DNA of 64,000 bases from Cerasibacillus sp036516575 (GTDB lineage Bacteria > Bacillota > Bacilli > Bacillales > Amphibacillaceae): the NCBI RefSeq assembly GCF_036516575.1, contig NZ_DATBTY010000073.1:62001-126000 (forward strand), written 5' to 3'. Shown here one piece after another: positions 34,022 to 42,344 of the stretch. Under the pieces are notes generated by a model, which saw nothing but the letters and a program-made list of their open reading frames with translations, was not told the origin of the DNA and did no database searches. A program made the translations under genes and the position numbers. The first letter of the stretch is position 1; the number at the start of each line of letters is the position of its first letter.

Positions 34022-34755
34022 TGCAAGTTATTAGAGTCAAAGATTATGACGCTATGAGTGACAAGGCATGTGACATCATAGTTAATGAAATGCAATCAAA
34101 TGTAGAAACAGTCTTGGGATTAGCAACAGGTTCAACCCCAGAAGGATTATATGATCGTTTAATTGAAAAATATAACAATCACAATATTTCATTTAAACAA
34201 ACGAAAACATTTAATCTCGATGAATATGTCGGATTGGATAAAGATGATAAAAATAGTTACTATTATTATATGAACCATAAGCTATTTAAACATATCGATA
34301 TTCCTGAAAATCAAGCGTTACTTCCAGACAGCAAGGCAGAAAATATTGCAGCGGAATGCGAACGTTATGAACAGAAAATTAAGGAAGCAGGTTATATCGA
34401 TATTCAAATTTTAGGAATTGGCTTGAATGGTCACATTGGGTTTAATGAGCCAAACACACCATTTGCAAGTCGCACACATGTTGTTAAACTAGATGAATCA
34501 ACACGACAAGCAAATGCGCGTTTCTTCAATTCGATTGACGAAGTGCCGACAGAAGCCATTACAATGGGTATTACAACAATTATGGAGAGTAAGAAAATTA
34601 TATTACTTGTTTCAGGTGAGAAGAAAGCTGATATTCTTGCTAAAGTCATTCACGGTGAAGTCACAGAGAAAGTTCCAGCATCTGTATTGCAGCAACATCC
34701 ACATGTAACAATTATTGCTGACGAAGCTGCATTATCCAAAGTAAAAGACATATAA
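34018..34755 (+). CDS. nagB: Glucosamine-6-phosphate deaminase
   Basis: A 245-residue enzyme that converts glucosamine-6-phosphate to fructose-6-phosphate and ammonia, feeding amino-sugar carbon into glycolysis. Motifs: GLATGSTPEGLYDRL for phosphate binding, FNLDEYVGL with the catalytic Asp, and LGIGLNGHIGFNEPNTPF with the active-site His. The length matches the short Bacillus-type NagB rather than the longer allosteric E. coli enzyme. ATG at 34018 has AAAGGA 7 bases upstream and overlaps nagA; a second ATG at 34021 is possible. No nagR-type GntR gene follows, unlike in B. subtilis. Confidence 0.95.
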   Translation: MMQVIRVKDYDAMSDKACDIIVNEMQSNVETVLGLATGSTPEGLYDRLIEKYNNHNISFKQTKTFNLDEYVGLDKDDKNSYYYYMNHKLFKHIDIPENQALLPDSKAENIAAECERYEQKIKEAGYIDIQILGIGLNGHIGFNEPNTPFASRTHVVKLDESTRQANARFFNSIDEVPTEAITMGITTIMESKKIILLVSGEKKADILAKVIHGEVTEKVPASVLQQHPHVTIIADEAALSKVKDI

Positions 34756-34758
34756 GAT

Positions 34759-34792
34759 AAAAGTGCAAGGATTTCATCCCTTGCACTTTTTT
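34759..34792 (+). terminator. Terminator of nagAB
   Basis: AAGTGCAAGG (34761-34770) pairs with CCTTGCACTT (34779-34788), followed by a run of T; strong intrinsic terminator, with A-rich left flank that could also help the convergent gene. Confidence 0.9.
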
Positions 34793-34800
34793 AATTCAAA

Positions 34801-35448
34801 TTATTCCTTCGTTGATTCTACATCAATTTCAATAAATTTTTTGTCTGTTTGTTTTACATCTGCTTGTGCGCTAGATTGTTCCGTGATCCATTCCAAAAAT
34901 AACTCTTCATTACCTTCCTTCACATAAACAATTAATTCAACTTTATCTAGGTAGCGAATATCTTCCAAGATATGATTGGACTTTCTCAATGCATTTTCTA
35001 GTTTGCCTAGGAGTGGATATTCTACCGTGATTGAAAAGCCCTGCATCCGTTGCCTTTTTACAATGCCCGTTGTTCTTATAGCTTGTGATGCTGTACTACT
35101 GTATGCACGAATAAGACCACCCGCACCGAGTTTAATACCCCCGAAATATCGTGTAACAACGATAGCCGTGTTCTTTAGGTTTTGTTTTTTAATGACTTCT
35201 AAAATAGGTACACCGGCTGTTCCACTCGGTTCACCATCGTCATTTGCTTTTTGGATTTGATCATTTTTTCCAATGACATAGGCCGAGCAATTATGTGTCG
35301 CATCATGATGCTTTTTCTTGATCATTTGGATGAATTGTTGAGCGGCCTCCTCTGTTTCAACACGTTTAACATATCCAATGAACCGGGACTTTTGGATGAT
35401 TATTTCATCAAAACCTTCTTTTTTTACAGTAAAATAGCATGGTAACAT
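34801..35448 (-). CDS. yvyE: YigZ/IMPACT-family protein
   Basis: A 215-residue cytoplasmic protein with the UPF0029/IMPACT N-terminal domain (about 1-125: KKHHDATHNCSAYVIG, DDGEPSGTAGVPILEV, VVTRYFGGIKLGAGGLIRAY) and the C-terminal DUF1949 ferredoxin-like domain. In Bacillus the homologue YvyE lies beside degS, as here. Its molecular role is not established; IMPACT proteins are linked to translation control in eukaryotes. The start at 35448 follows AAAGGAG; the much longer open frame upstream has no ribosome binding site. Confidence 0.92.
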   Translation of the reverse strand: MLPCYFTVKKEGFDEIIIQKSRFIGYVKRVETEEAAQQFIQMIKKKHHDATHNCSAYVIGKNDQIQKANDDGEPSGTAGVPILEVIKKQNLKNTAIVVTRYFGGIKLGAGGLIRAYSSTASQAIRTTGIVKRQRMQGFSITVEYPLLGKLENALRKSNHILEDIRYLDKVELIVYVKEGNEELFLEWITEQSSAQADVKQTDKKFIEIDVESTKE

Positions 35449-35694
35449 GATTATTACTCCTTTAATGGTATAATATGTAATAGAATTAAATTTGTAAGAA
35501 TCTTTATGAAAATATAGGAAAGTTTCATAAAAGCGCATGAAATCAATAGCATTAAGAATAAAACTTGAGCTAAATACAGAACAATTTATATAAATGTGAC
35601 AAAAAGTCACGCTAGTCCTTTAGAAATAGAACTTTAGCCCCTATAAAAAAGATGAGTTTCTGCGTATGATTATATCATAGGTTGGTGTTAGAAG

Positions 35695-36834
35695 ATGGTT
35701 ATGAGTACAAGAGAAGAAAGTTTAGACAAAATTATTGATAAAATGGTTGATGTTGTTGAAAAAAGTAAAGACGAAATATTCCACATTAGTGAAGATGCGC
35801 GTACGGAATATGAGAAACTTGTCATAGAATTAAATGCAACTAAGGAAAAAGTATTACATTACATTGAAGCCGAAGGAATACTGAGTAAAGAAGTACAAGC
35901 TTCCAAAAAAAGATTATCGACTGTAAGTAAGTATTTTGACCAATATAGTGAAGAGGAAATTCGACAAGTATATGAAAAAACTCACCAATTACAAACGAAG
36001 CTTATTATGTTGCATCAAGAAGAGAAAGCGCTTCGACAAAAGCGAGATGACCTTGAAAGAAGAATTATTTCTTTGGAACAGACAATCAATCGAGCAGATG
36101 GTTTAGTTGGTAAAGTGTCTGTCGTCTTAAATTATTTAAACAATGATTTTCAACAAGTTAATGAAATTATTAAAGAAGCCAAGGAAAAACATAAATTCGG
36201 GTTGAAAATCATTCAAGCACAGGAAGAAGAACGCCGGAAGATATCGCGGGAAATACATGATGGCCCAGCACAAATGCTAGCAAATATATTGCTTCGTTCA
36301 GAAGTCGTTGAAAAAACAATGCGTGAACGAACGTTAGATGATGCAATTAAAGAAATAAAAATTGTCCGTTCACTTATTAGACAATCGTTGCATGATGTCA
36401 GACGAATTATATATGACTTAAGACCAATGGCACTCGATGACCTTGGATTAATTCCGACCTTGAATAAGTATTTATCAACCGTCGCGGAATTTCATAATAT
36501 AACCATTGACCTCACAGAACTAGGCATAAATAGACGTCTTGAGTCTAAATATGAAGTTGCTTTATTCCGGCTCATTCAAGAAGCTGTTCAAAACTCAATA
36601 AAACATGCAGAGGCTTCATGGATTCATGTGAAATTAGAGATTACAGATAATTACTTAACAGCGGTTATTACAGATAATGGAAAAGGCTTTGATCCAACGA
36701 ATAAAAACGAAGATACATTTGGGCTTGTCGGCATGAAAGAACGGGTCGATATGTTTTCAGGCCAACTCGTTATAAACTCAAAGAACGGTCAGGGCACAAA
36801 AGTCATCGTTCGGATACCTTGCTCAGATCATTAA
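35695..36834 (+). CDS. degS: Two-component sensor histidine kinase DegS
   Basis: A 379-residue cytoplasmic kinase without membrane helices, as in B. subtilis. A DegS sensor/coiled-coil region (about 1-170) precedes the HisKA_3 domain with EEERRKISREIHDGPAQ, His188 being the phosphorylation site. The HATPase domain has LIQEAVQNSIKHAEA (N box) and ITDNGKGFD (G1), then FGLVGMKERV. It phosphorylates DegU, encoded 58 bases downstream, and controls degradative enzymes, competence and motility. The ribosome binding site is weak (GGTTGGTG). ATG at 35701 is an alternative start. Confidence 0.96.
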   Translation: MVMSTREESLDKIIDKMVDVVEKSKDEIFHISEDARTEYEKLVIELNATKEKVLHYIEAEGILSKEVQASKKRLSTVSKYFDQYSEEEIRQVYEKTHQLQTKLIMLHQEEKALRQKRDDLERRIISLEQTINRADGLVGKVSVVLNYLNNDFQQVNEIIKEAKEKHKFGLKIIQAQEEERRKISREIHDGPAQMLANILLRSEVVEKTMRERTLDDAIKEIKIVRSLIRQSLHDVRRIIYDLRPMALDDLGLIPTLNKYLSTVAEFHNITIDLTELGINRRLESKYEVALFRLIQEAVQNSIKHAEASWIHVKLEITDNYLTAVITDNGKGFDPTNKNEDTFGLVGMKERVDMFSGQLVINSKNGQGTKVIVRIPCSDH

Positions 36835-36892
36835 TAAGATAGAACAAAGATATAAAACGACAGTTCCAATAGAAGTAAAGGGGAGTAGAGAA

Positions 36893-37585
36893 ATGGATAC
36901 AAATAAAATCGTTAAAATTGTACTAATAGACGACCACAAGCTATTTCGGGAAGGGGTCAAACGGATCTTAGAATTCGAACCACAGTTTAGAGTTGTTGCG
37001 GAAGGCAGTGATGGTTCTAATGCAGGGGAACTTGTTAAAGAACATCAACCAGATGTTGTGTTGATGGATATTAATATGCCGAATGTCAATGGGGTTCAAG
37101 CAACATCGCAATTAGTTGAAGAATTTCCAGATGTAAAAATTATTATTCTATCCATCCACGATGATGAAAACTATGTGACACATGTTTTAAAAACAGGTGC
37201 TCAAGGCTATTTATTAAAAGAAATTGACTCTGATTCCTTAATTGAAGCTATAAAAGTCGTTTCAGCTGGTGGATCATACTTGCATCCAAAGGTAACCCAT
37301 AATCTAGTTAAAGAGTATCGACGTTTAGCACAAGAAATGCCATCTAATACAGATGATCCAACAACTGATTTTCAAGATCCATTACTATTATTAACGAAAC
37401 GTGAGTGCCAAGTTCTACAACTGGTTGCCATGGGGAAAAACAATAAGGCGGTAGCAGATGCGTTATATATTAGCGAAAAAACGGTCAAAAATCATGTGAG
37501 TAGTATTTTACAAAAAATGAATGTCAAAGACCGTACACATGCAGTCGTTATAGCTATTCGTCGAGGTTGGGTTGATGTCGGCTAA
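36893..37585 (+). CDS. degU: Two-component response regulator DegU
   Basis: A 230-residue regulator with receiver domain (about 6-125; acidic pair in LIDDHKLFREG, phosphorylation site Asp59 in VLMDINMP, Lys in GYLLKEID) and a C-terminal LuxR helix-turn-helix (about 164-228; LTKRECQVLQLVAMGKNNKA). It is the partner of DegS upstream and regulates exoenzymes, biofilm, competence and flagellar genes. Its HTH is quite similar to that of the pseudo-receiver LuxR protein at 18.1 kb. AAAGGGGAG precedes the ATG. Confidence 0.97.
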   Translation: MDTNKIVKIVLIDDHKLFREGVKRILEFEPQFRVVAEGSDGSNAGELVKEHQPDVVLMDINMPNVNGVQATSQLVEEFPDVKIIILSIHDDENYVTHVLKTGAQGYLLKEIDSDSLIEAIKVVSAGGSYLHPKVTHNLVKEYRRLAQEMPSNTDDPTTDFQDPLLLLTKRECQVLQLVAMGKNNKAVADALYISEKTVKNHVSSILQKMNVKDRTHAVVIAIRRGWVDVG

Positions 37586-37694
37586 AAAAGACAGCAAGGT
37601 ATTGTAAGTTGATGATATAAATGCAATTTCTCGGGATTTCATGTAAAATAGACACAAATAAGAAGCAAAGGAAGATGGGAAAGGAAGGAACGTC

Positions 37695-38537
37695 ATGAAA
37701 GTAGCTGTAATGACAGATAGTACGGCTTATATTCCGGAGACAATTCGCAAACAGCATGATATACATATGGTGCCTCTTAGTGTCGTATTTGATGAACAAG
37801 CCTATCGAGAAGAACTTGATTTAACGACAGAAGAATTTTATGCCAAGATGAGACAGGCCAAAGAATTACCGAAAACATCACAACCTTCTATTGGCGATGT
37901 TTCCGAGACTTTTTATAAGTTAGCAAAAGAATACGATGCCGTTATCTCCGTTCATTTATCGAGTGGCATCAGTGGAACATATTCCGCAGCAGCAAGTGCG
38001 GGAGAAATGATTGAGGGATTGAAGGTCTATCCATTTGACTCGGAGCTTAGTTGTATGGGACAAGGATTTTATGTTTTAGAAGCGGCTCGCTTAGCAAAGC
38101 AAAATAAAACACCTGAAGAAATTATTGAACGGCTCGATGAAATGAAAAAGACAATGCGAGCATATTTCATGGTTGATGATTTAACGAATTTACATCGTGG
38201 TGGTCGATTAACAGGTGCCCAGGCATTGCTTGGAAGCCTATTACAAGTCAAACCAATCTTGCATTTTGTTGATAAAGTAATTGTTCCATTTGAGAAAATC
38301 CGAACGCGTAAAAAGGCGATCAACCGGATTATAGCAATGTTAGAAGAAGACGCAGCTTCTGGTCATCCATTAGAAGTTGTCTTTATTCATGGGAATAATG
38401 AACAAGCAGCTCGTGACCTTGAAGCACGTTTTAAACAGAAGTATCCAGATATAGAGACATCAATTAGTTATTTTGGACCAGTTATTGGTACGCATCTTGG
38501 TGAAGGTGCTCTCGGTGTGTGTTGGTATAAGAAATAA
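37695..38537 (+). CDS. degV: DegV-family fatty-acid-binding protein
   Basis: A 280-residue protein of the DegV family (B. subtilis YviA/DegV beside degU). Family marks: TDSTAYIP at the N-terminus, TSQPSIGDVSETF, and VHLSSGISGTYSAA, which form the fatty-acyl pocket. DegV/FakB proteins present bound fatty acids to a FakA kinase for phosphorylation; whether this member does so is inference. It has GGAAAGGAAGG before the ATG and a strong terminator after it, and is separated from degU by 109 bases. Confidence 0.94.
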   Translation: MKVAVMTDSTAYIPETIRKQHDIHMVPLSVVFDEQAYREELDLTTEEFYAKMRQAKELPKTSQPSIGDVSETFYKLAKEYDAVISVHLSSGISGTYSAAASAGEMIEGLKVYPFDSELSCMGQGFYVLEAARLAKQNKTPEEIIERLDEMKKTMRAYFMVDDLTNLHRGGRLTGAQALLGSLLQVKPILHFVDKVIVPFEKIRTRKKAINRIIAMLEEDAASGHPLEVVFIHGNNEQAARDLEARFKQKYPDIETSISYFGPVIGTHLGEGALGVCWYKK

Positions 38538-38571
38538 GCAATTATTATATATGTTATATTCTTTTAAACAA

Positions 38572-38600
38572 AGCTGCTAGGACTCCCTAGCAGCTATTTT
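38572..38600 (+). terminator. Terminator after degV
   Basis: AGCTGCTAGG (38572-38581) pairs with CCTAGCAGCT (38586-38595) around a four-base loop, then ATTTTC. Confidence 0.85.
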
Positions 38601-38624
38601 CAAACGGAGGTGAAAGATGTTTGT

Positions 38625-40010
38625 ATGAATGAAAAACTTTCTCTAAACCCTAAGGTGATTAAACAAATTGCCGGTAAACGTCTTTTAAGAAAAGAATTAC
38701 CACTCGATGAACAAACGTATCGCTCCCTCATCCAGATGAACATTCTCCAACCTATTCAATCGATTGTTAAAAAAGCCTTTCATTATGAATGTCAACGTTG
38801 TCACAACACGAAACGCTCTCTGTTCGGTATGTATCCGTGTGCGCTTTGTAATAGAATGCATCGTTATTGCCGTAAATGTATTGCGATGGGTCGAGTTAGT
38901 GATTGTGAGCGATTATATGAATGGCATGGTCCAGAACCAATCTGGTCTATCCACGAACAACCATGTACATGGGATGGTGAACTAACATTAGAACAAAAAA
39001 AAGCGGCCGAACGTATTGTAACAGCGATTCAATTCAAAGAAAAAGAAATATTATCTTATGCTGTTTGCGGTTCCGGAAAGACAGAAATGTTGTTTCCTGG
39101 TATGTCTTATGCTTTACAGCAAGGGATGCGTCTTTGTATAGCAACACCGAGAACTGATGTTGTCCGTGAATTGACACCACGTTTAAGACAAGCTTTTCAA
39201 TCTGTTTCGATTCAAGCGTTATATGGTGGAAGCCAGGATAAATCAGGAACAGCACAGCTTATTATTTCGACAACACATCAGTTATTTCGTTATAGTGATG
39301 CGTTCGATGTTGTTATGGTAGATGAAGTGGATGCTTTTCCATATCACAAAGATATGTCCTTACCAATCGCAACAAAGCGAGCATTAAAACCTTCAGGTAC
39401 AATGGTCTATTTGACAGCAACTCCCAGAGATGAACAGAAAAAGAAAATAGAGCGACAGCAATTGCCACATATCTTTGTAGCAAGAAGATATCACAACCAT
39501 CCATTGCCAGTACCAAAATTGAAATTTGCTTTTTCATTGCAAAAAAACCTCGTTAACAATCAATTTCCGAAATCATTTTTGCGATGGTACTCTACGCGCA
39601 AACATGATACACGTCAAGTCCTTGTCTTCGTACCAACCATTCAATTAGCTAAATCATTAGAGCAGACATTTAACACAATATATCCCGAAATAAAAAGTTC
39701 AGCCGTTCATTCTGAAGATTCCAACCGAGAAGAAAAAGTCTATTTATATCGACAAAAGAAAATTGATATTTTGTTTACAACGACCATTCTGGAACGTGGT
39801 GTAACTTTTCCTGCTATTGATGTTGCTATCCTTCATGCAGGCCATCATGTGTTTGATGAAGCTGCACTCGTCCAAATTGCTGGACGAGCAGGTAGAAGCC
39901 CAGATGATCCAGATGGTGAAGTCGTTTTCTTTCATGATGGAAAAACCGAAGCGATGGTACAAGCAATTTACGCCATCGAAGCGATGAATAAACGGGGAGG
40001 GTTTACATGA
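38625..40010 (+). CDS. comFA: Competence helicase ComFA
   Basis: A 461-residue superfamily 2 ATPase that helps pull single-stranded DNA into the cell during transformation. A four-cysteine zinc module lies near residues 48-85 (CQRCHN, CALC, YCRKC). Walker A is AVCGSGKTEML, the DEAD-box equivalent is VDEVDAFP, and motif VI is VQIAGRAGRS. ATG at 38625 is chosen although GGAGGTG lies 12 bases upstream. A three-codon open frame (38617-38628) sits between the ribosome binding site and this ATG. comFC overlaps the 3' end by four bases; comFB is absent. Confidence 0.94.
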   Translation: MNEKLSLNPKVIKQIAGKRLLRKELPLDEQTYRSLIQMNILQPIQSIVKKAFHYECQRCHNTKRSLFGMYPCALCNRMHRYCRKCIAMGRVSDCERLYEWHGPEPIWSIHEQPCTWDGELTLEQKKAAERIVTAIQFKEKEILSYAVCGSGKTEMLFPGMSYALQQGMRLCIATPRTDVVRELTPRLRQAFQSVSIQALYGGSQDKSGTAQLIISTTHQLFRYSDAFDVVMVDEVDAFPYHKDMSLPIATKRALKPSGTMVYLTATPRDEQKKKIERQQLPHIFVARRYHNHPLPVPKLKFAFSLQKNLVNNQFPKSFLRWYSTRKHDTRQVLVFVPTIQLAKSLEQTFNTIYPEIKSSAVHSEDSNREEKVYLYRQKKIDILFTTTILERGVTFPAIDVAILHAGHHVFDEAALVQIAGRAGRSPDDPDGEVVFFHDGKTEAMVQAIYAIEAMNKRGGFT

Positions 40011-40690
40011 GTCACTGTCTATGGTGTGATCAAGCGATTACATATCAAGCTACATGGCGTCATTTACTAACACTTATGGAAAGAGCAACACTTTGCGAGC
40101 CTTGTCAAACGAAGCTTACGTTACTAACTGGTAAACAATGCCAAAAGTGTAGTCGCGAATCAGAAACGGATATTTGTTTGGATTGTCATTATTGGATCAA
40201 GGAACTAGATACAGATCCCTTAACAGCGAATATCTCTGTTTTTTCCTATAATGAACAGATGCGTGAGATGATAGCGAAATGGAAATATCGTGGTGACTAT
40301 GAACTTGTTCATGCATTTCGTCATGTATTCGTTAAAATGTTTAACAAGCACTTCTCAACACAATTAAAGGATTTCGCCGTTATACCGATTCCGCTAAGTG
40401 AAATGAGATTATACGAGAGAGGTTTTAACCAAGCAGATGCTTTAGCTAGATTATTGCCCCGTTACCAACCATCCATATTACAACGCCTTCATAGCGAAAA
40501 ACAGGCGAAAAAATCCCGATATGAACGAATCCAATCAAAAAATCCATTTAATTTGGTCGAGACTATTAACAAACCAGTTATTCTTGTCGATGATATATAT
40601 ACAACAGGTACGACTCTACGTCATGCCGCTACGTTATTAAGACGTCAAGGTTGTCCGAAAGTATACGGATACACGTTAGTCAGAGGCTAA
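40007..40690 (+). CDS. comFC: Competence phosphoribosyltransferase-like protein ComFC
   Basis: A 227-residue protein with an N-terminal zinc-finger region (CLWCDQ, CEPCQ, CQKCS and CLDC cysteine pairs) and a C-terminal phosphoribosyltransferase fold with the PRPP loop VILVDDIYTTGTTLR (residues about 190-204). It is needed for DNA uptake in Bacillus and interacts with ComFA. The ATGA overlap with comFA shows translational coupling. IPLSEMRLYERGFNQAD is the family's other conserved block. Confidence 0.93.
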   Translation: MSHCLWCDQAITYQATWRHLLTLMERATLCEPCQTKLTLLTGKQCQKCSRESETDICLDCHYWIKELDTDPLTANISVFSYNEQMREMIAKWKYRGDYELVHAFRHVFVKMFNKHFSTQLKDFAVIPIPLSEMRLYERGFNQADALARLLPRYQPSILQRLHSEKQAKKSRYERIQSKNPFNLVETINKPVILVDDIYTTGTTLRHAATLLRRQGCPKVYGYTLVRG

Positions 40691-40728
40691 TACCTGTGCT
40701 ACAATAATGATATTAAGGGGAATGCCAA

Positions 40729-41157
40729 ATGCCAGAATTAGCAAATTGTTCTCGTTGTGGAGCAGTTTACGTCAAGGATATTCGTGATATTTGCCACGCG
40801 TGTTTTAAGGAAGAAGAAAAATCATTTCGAATCGTTTATGATTTTTTAAAACAACGAAAAAATCGTGAAGCAACATTAATCGAAATTGTTGAGGCTACTG
40901 GCGTTGAGGAAGAACTAATCATAAAATTTATTAAAGAGAAACGACTACGGCAGTCACAGTTTCCTAAGCTAACCTATCCTTGTGAACGTTGTGGAAAACA
41001 GATTATCTCCGGAAATTTATGTGAAGCATGTGGTAAAGAGTTAAAGCGTGATTTGAAAGTACATGAACATGAAGAAACAATGCACGCTAAACTGAGGGAC
41101 CGCTTGAAAGAAAAAGAACGGACGTATTTTACACTTGATAAACATAAAGAGAAATAA
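40729..41157 (+). CDS. yvyF: Flagellar operon protein YvyF
   Basis: A 142-residue protein of the YvyF family found before flgM in Bacillus. It has two zinc-knuckle-like cysteine pairs: CSRCGAVYVK with CHAC near the N-terminus, and CERCGK with CEACGK near residue 86-100, with a helical middle containing a winged-helix-like ATLIEIVEATGVEEELI. It is thought to influence flagellar gene control, but its mechanism is poorly known. It lies 38 bases after comFC and starts after AAGGGGAA. Confidence 0.9.
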   Translation: MPELANCSRCGAVYVKDIRDICHACFKEEEKSFRIVYDFLKQRKNREATLIEIVEATGVEEELIIKFIKEKRLRQSQFPKLTYPCERCGKQIISGNLCEACGKELKRDLKVHEHEETMHAKLRDRLKEKERTYFTLDKHKEK

Positions 41158-41330
41158 GCGTTATAAGACTTGCAGTGATATGCACTGTGGAAAATAAACG
41201 TGTATTAAGTTATTAAGGTAACAAATGCTTAAATTAAGAAAATTGTCTTGGAACATCACGGACGTCCAAGACAAGTGACATATTATTAAGGACTTTACTA
41301 ACTCATAAATTTGTATTTGATCGTGCAACC

Positions 41331-41461
41331 GTTACTTTTCACTGTAGGCGGACGCTTTCCGCGGGCACGGTTTGAGCCTCCTTGCACGCAAAAATCGCTC
41401 GTTGCGGGGCCTTAAGACTCGTGCTGTTCTCGCAGGAGACGTCGCCTTCCGTTTCAAGTAA
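41331..41461. repeat. Bacillaceae long palindromic repeat
   Basis: The 391-base gap between yvyF and flgM holds a 131-base imperfect palindrome: GTTACTT (41331-41337) with AAGTAAC (41455-41461) outside, then GGCGGACG with CGTCGCC, GCACG with CGTGC, and an inner TTGAGCCTC/GGGGCCTTAAG. GGCGGACGCTTTCCGCGGGC is the hallmark of a repeat scattered through Bacillaceae genomes. No SigD promoter was found between it and flgM; a small GGCG/CGCC hairpin is at 41501-41518. Confidence 0.82.
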
Positions 41462-41548
41462 CTTGGTTTGGATAATTTTTATAAATTAGTTAGATTGAAT
41501 AGGCGCAAAAATTAACGCCAAAACATACTATGCGAGTGGGGTGTAAGA

Positions 41549-41812
41549 ATGAAAATCCATGGTACGAATCAAACGAACTTTAACCCGTATAAAGATATAT
41601 TAAAAAAACAATCGCAACAAAAAAAGCTGAACAACCAAGAAGATCAACTTGAAATTTCATCAGAAGCAAAAAAACTCCAGAACAAAAATAAAACGAATTA
41701 TCATCGTGAAGTAAGAATTGAACAGATTAAACAGTCGATTGACTCGGGGAAATATGAGATTGATTACAGAAAAACGGCAAAGAAAATGATAGACTTTTGG
41801 ACAGGTAAATAA
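41549..41812 (+). CDS. flgM: Anti-sigma factor FlgM
   Basis: An 87-residue, mostly unstructured protein that binds and blocks SigD until the hook-basal body is complete. The C-terminal part VRIEQIKQSIDSGKYEIDYR (about 58-77) is the conserved SigD-binding region, and the N-terminal MKIHGTNQTNFNPYK is typical for Bacillus FlgM. Its position before flgN-flgK-flgL is the standard one. The ribosome binding site is TGGGGTG. Confidence 0.94.
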   Translation: MKIHGTNQTNFNPYKDILKKQSQQKKLNNQEDQLEISSEAKKLQNKNKTNYHREVRIEQIKQSIDSGKYEIDYRKTAKKMIDFWTGK

Positions 41813-41841
41813 CCAGCCTTTGCAGAAAGGGATGAGCTGAA

Positions 41842-42330
41842 GTGGCCAATCATGTCATTATCGCTTCTTTAAGAGCTTTAGTAGAACTATATAAACAACT
41901 CTTGCAGACATCAGAGAAGAAAACAGAGGCTATTAAGGATTACCAACTTGAACCATTACAGAAATTATTAGTAACCGAGCGAAAACTCATACAACAAACT
42001 GAAAAGGCTGAGAAAAAGCGTCACCAAGCGGTTGAATCTTGGTTCGACGCAAATGATTTTCTTACAACAGATCGGACAATTACAATGATGTTATCAAAAC
42101 TAAAAGACGAACCTTTTAAGCAACAACTTGAGCAATTATCGACACGGTTACTAGAATTAATCACCGAATTTAAAAAACAAGAACATCTTAATCAAGAATT
42201 ATTAGTCCAATCACTTCAATTTGTTCACCTATCTTTAAATATGATGAATCCGTCGATGAGTCATATCAATTATGGAAAAAGTAAAGATTCGTCGTTACCA
42301 AAACGTTCGGTATTTGATTCAAAAGCATAA
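41842..42330 (+). CDS. flgN: Flagellar export chaperone FlgN (YvyG)
   Basis: A 162-residue, all-helical protein, the chaperone for the hook-filament junction proteins FlgK and FlgL encoded next. Helical heptads LRALVELYKQLLQTSEKKTE near the start match FlgN proteins. The start codon is GTG at 41842 after AAAGGGATG. It lies between flgM and flgK as in B. subtilis, where the gene is also called yvyG. Confidence 0.9.
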   Translation: MANHVIIASLRALVELYKQLLQTSEKKTEAIKDYQLEPLQKLLVTERKLIQQTEKAEKKRHQAVESWFDANDFLTTDRTITMMLSKLKDEPFKQQLEQLSTRLLELITEFKKQEHLNQELLVQSLQFVHLSLNMMNPSMSHINYGKSKDSSLPKRSVFDSKA

Positions 42331-42344
42331 GGAGTGTGTTATAA

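Noticed and set aside
41331..41461. CRISPR repeat or integrase attachment site
   Set aside because: There is one palindrome without spaced direct repeats, and no cas or integrase gene lies nearby.
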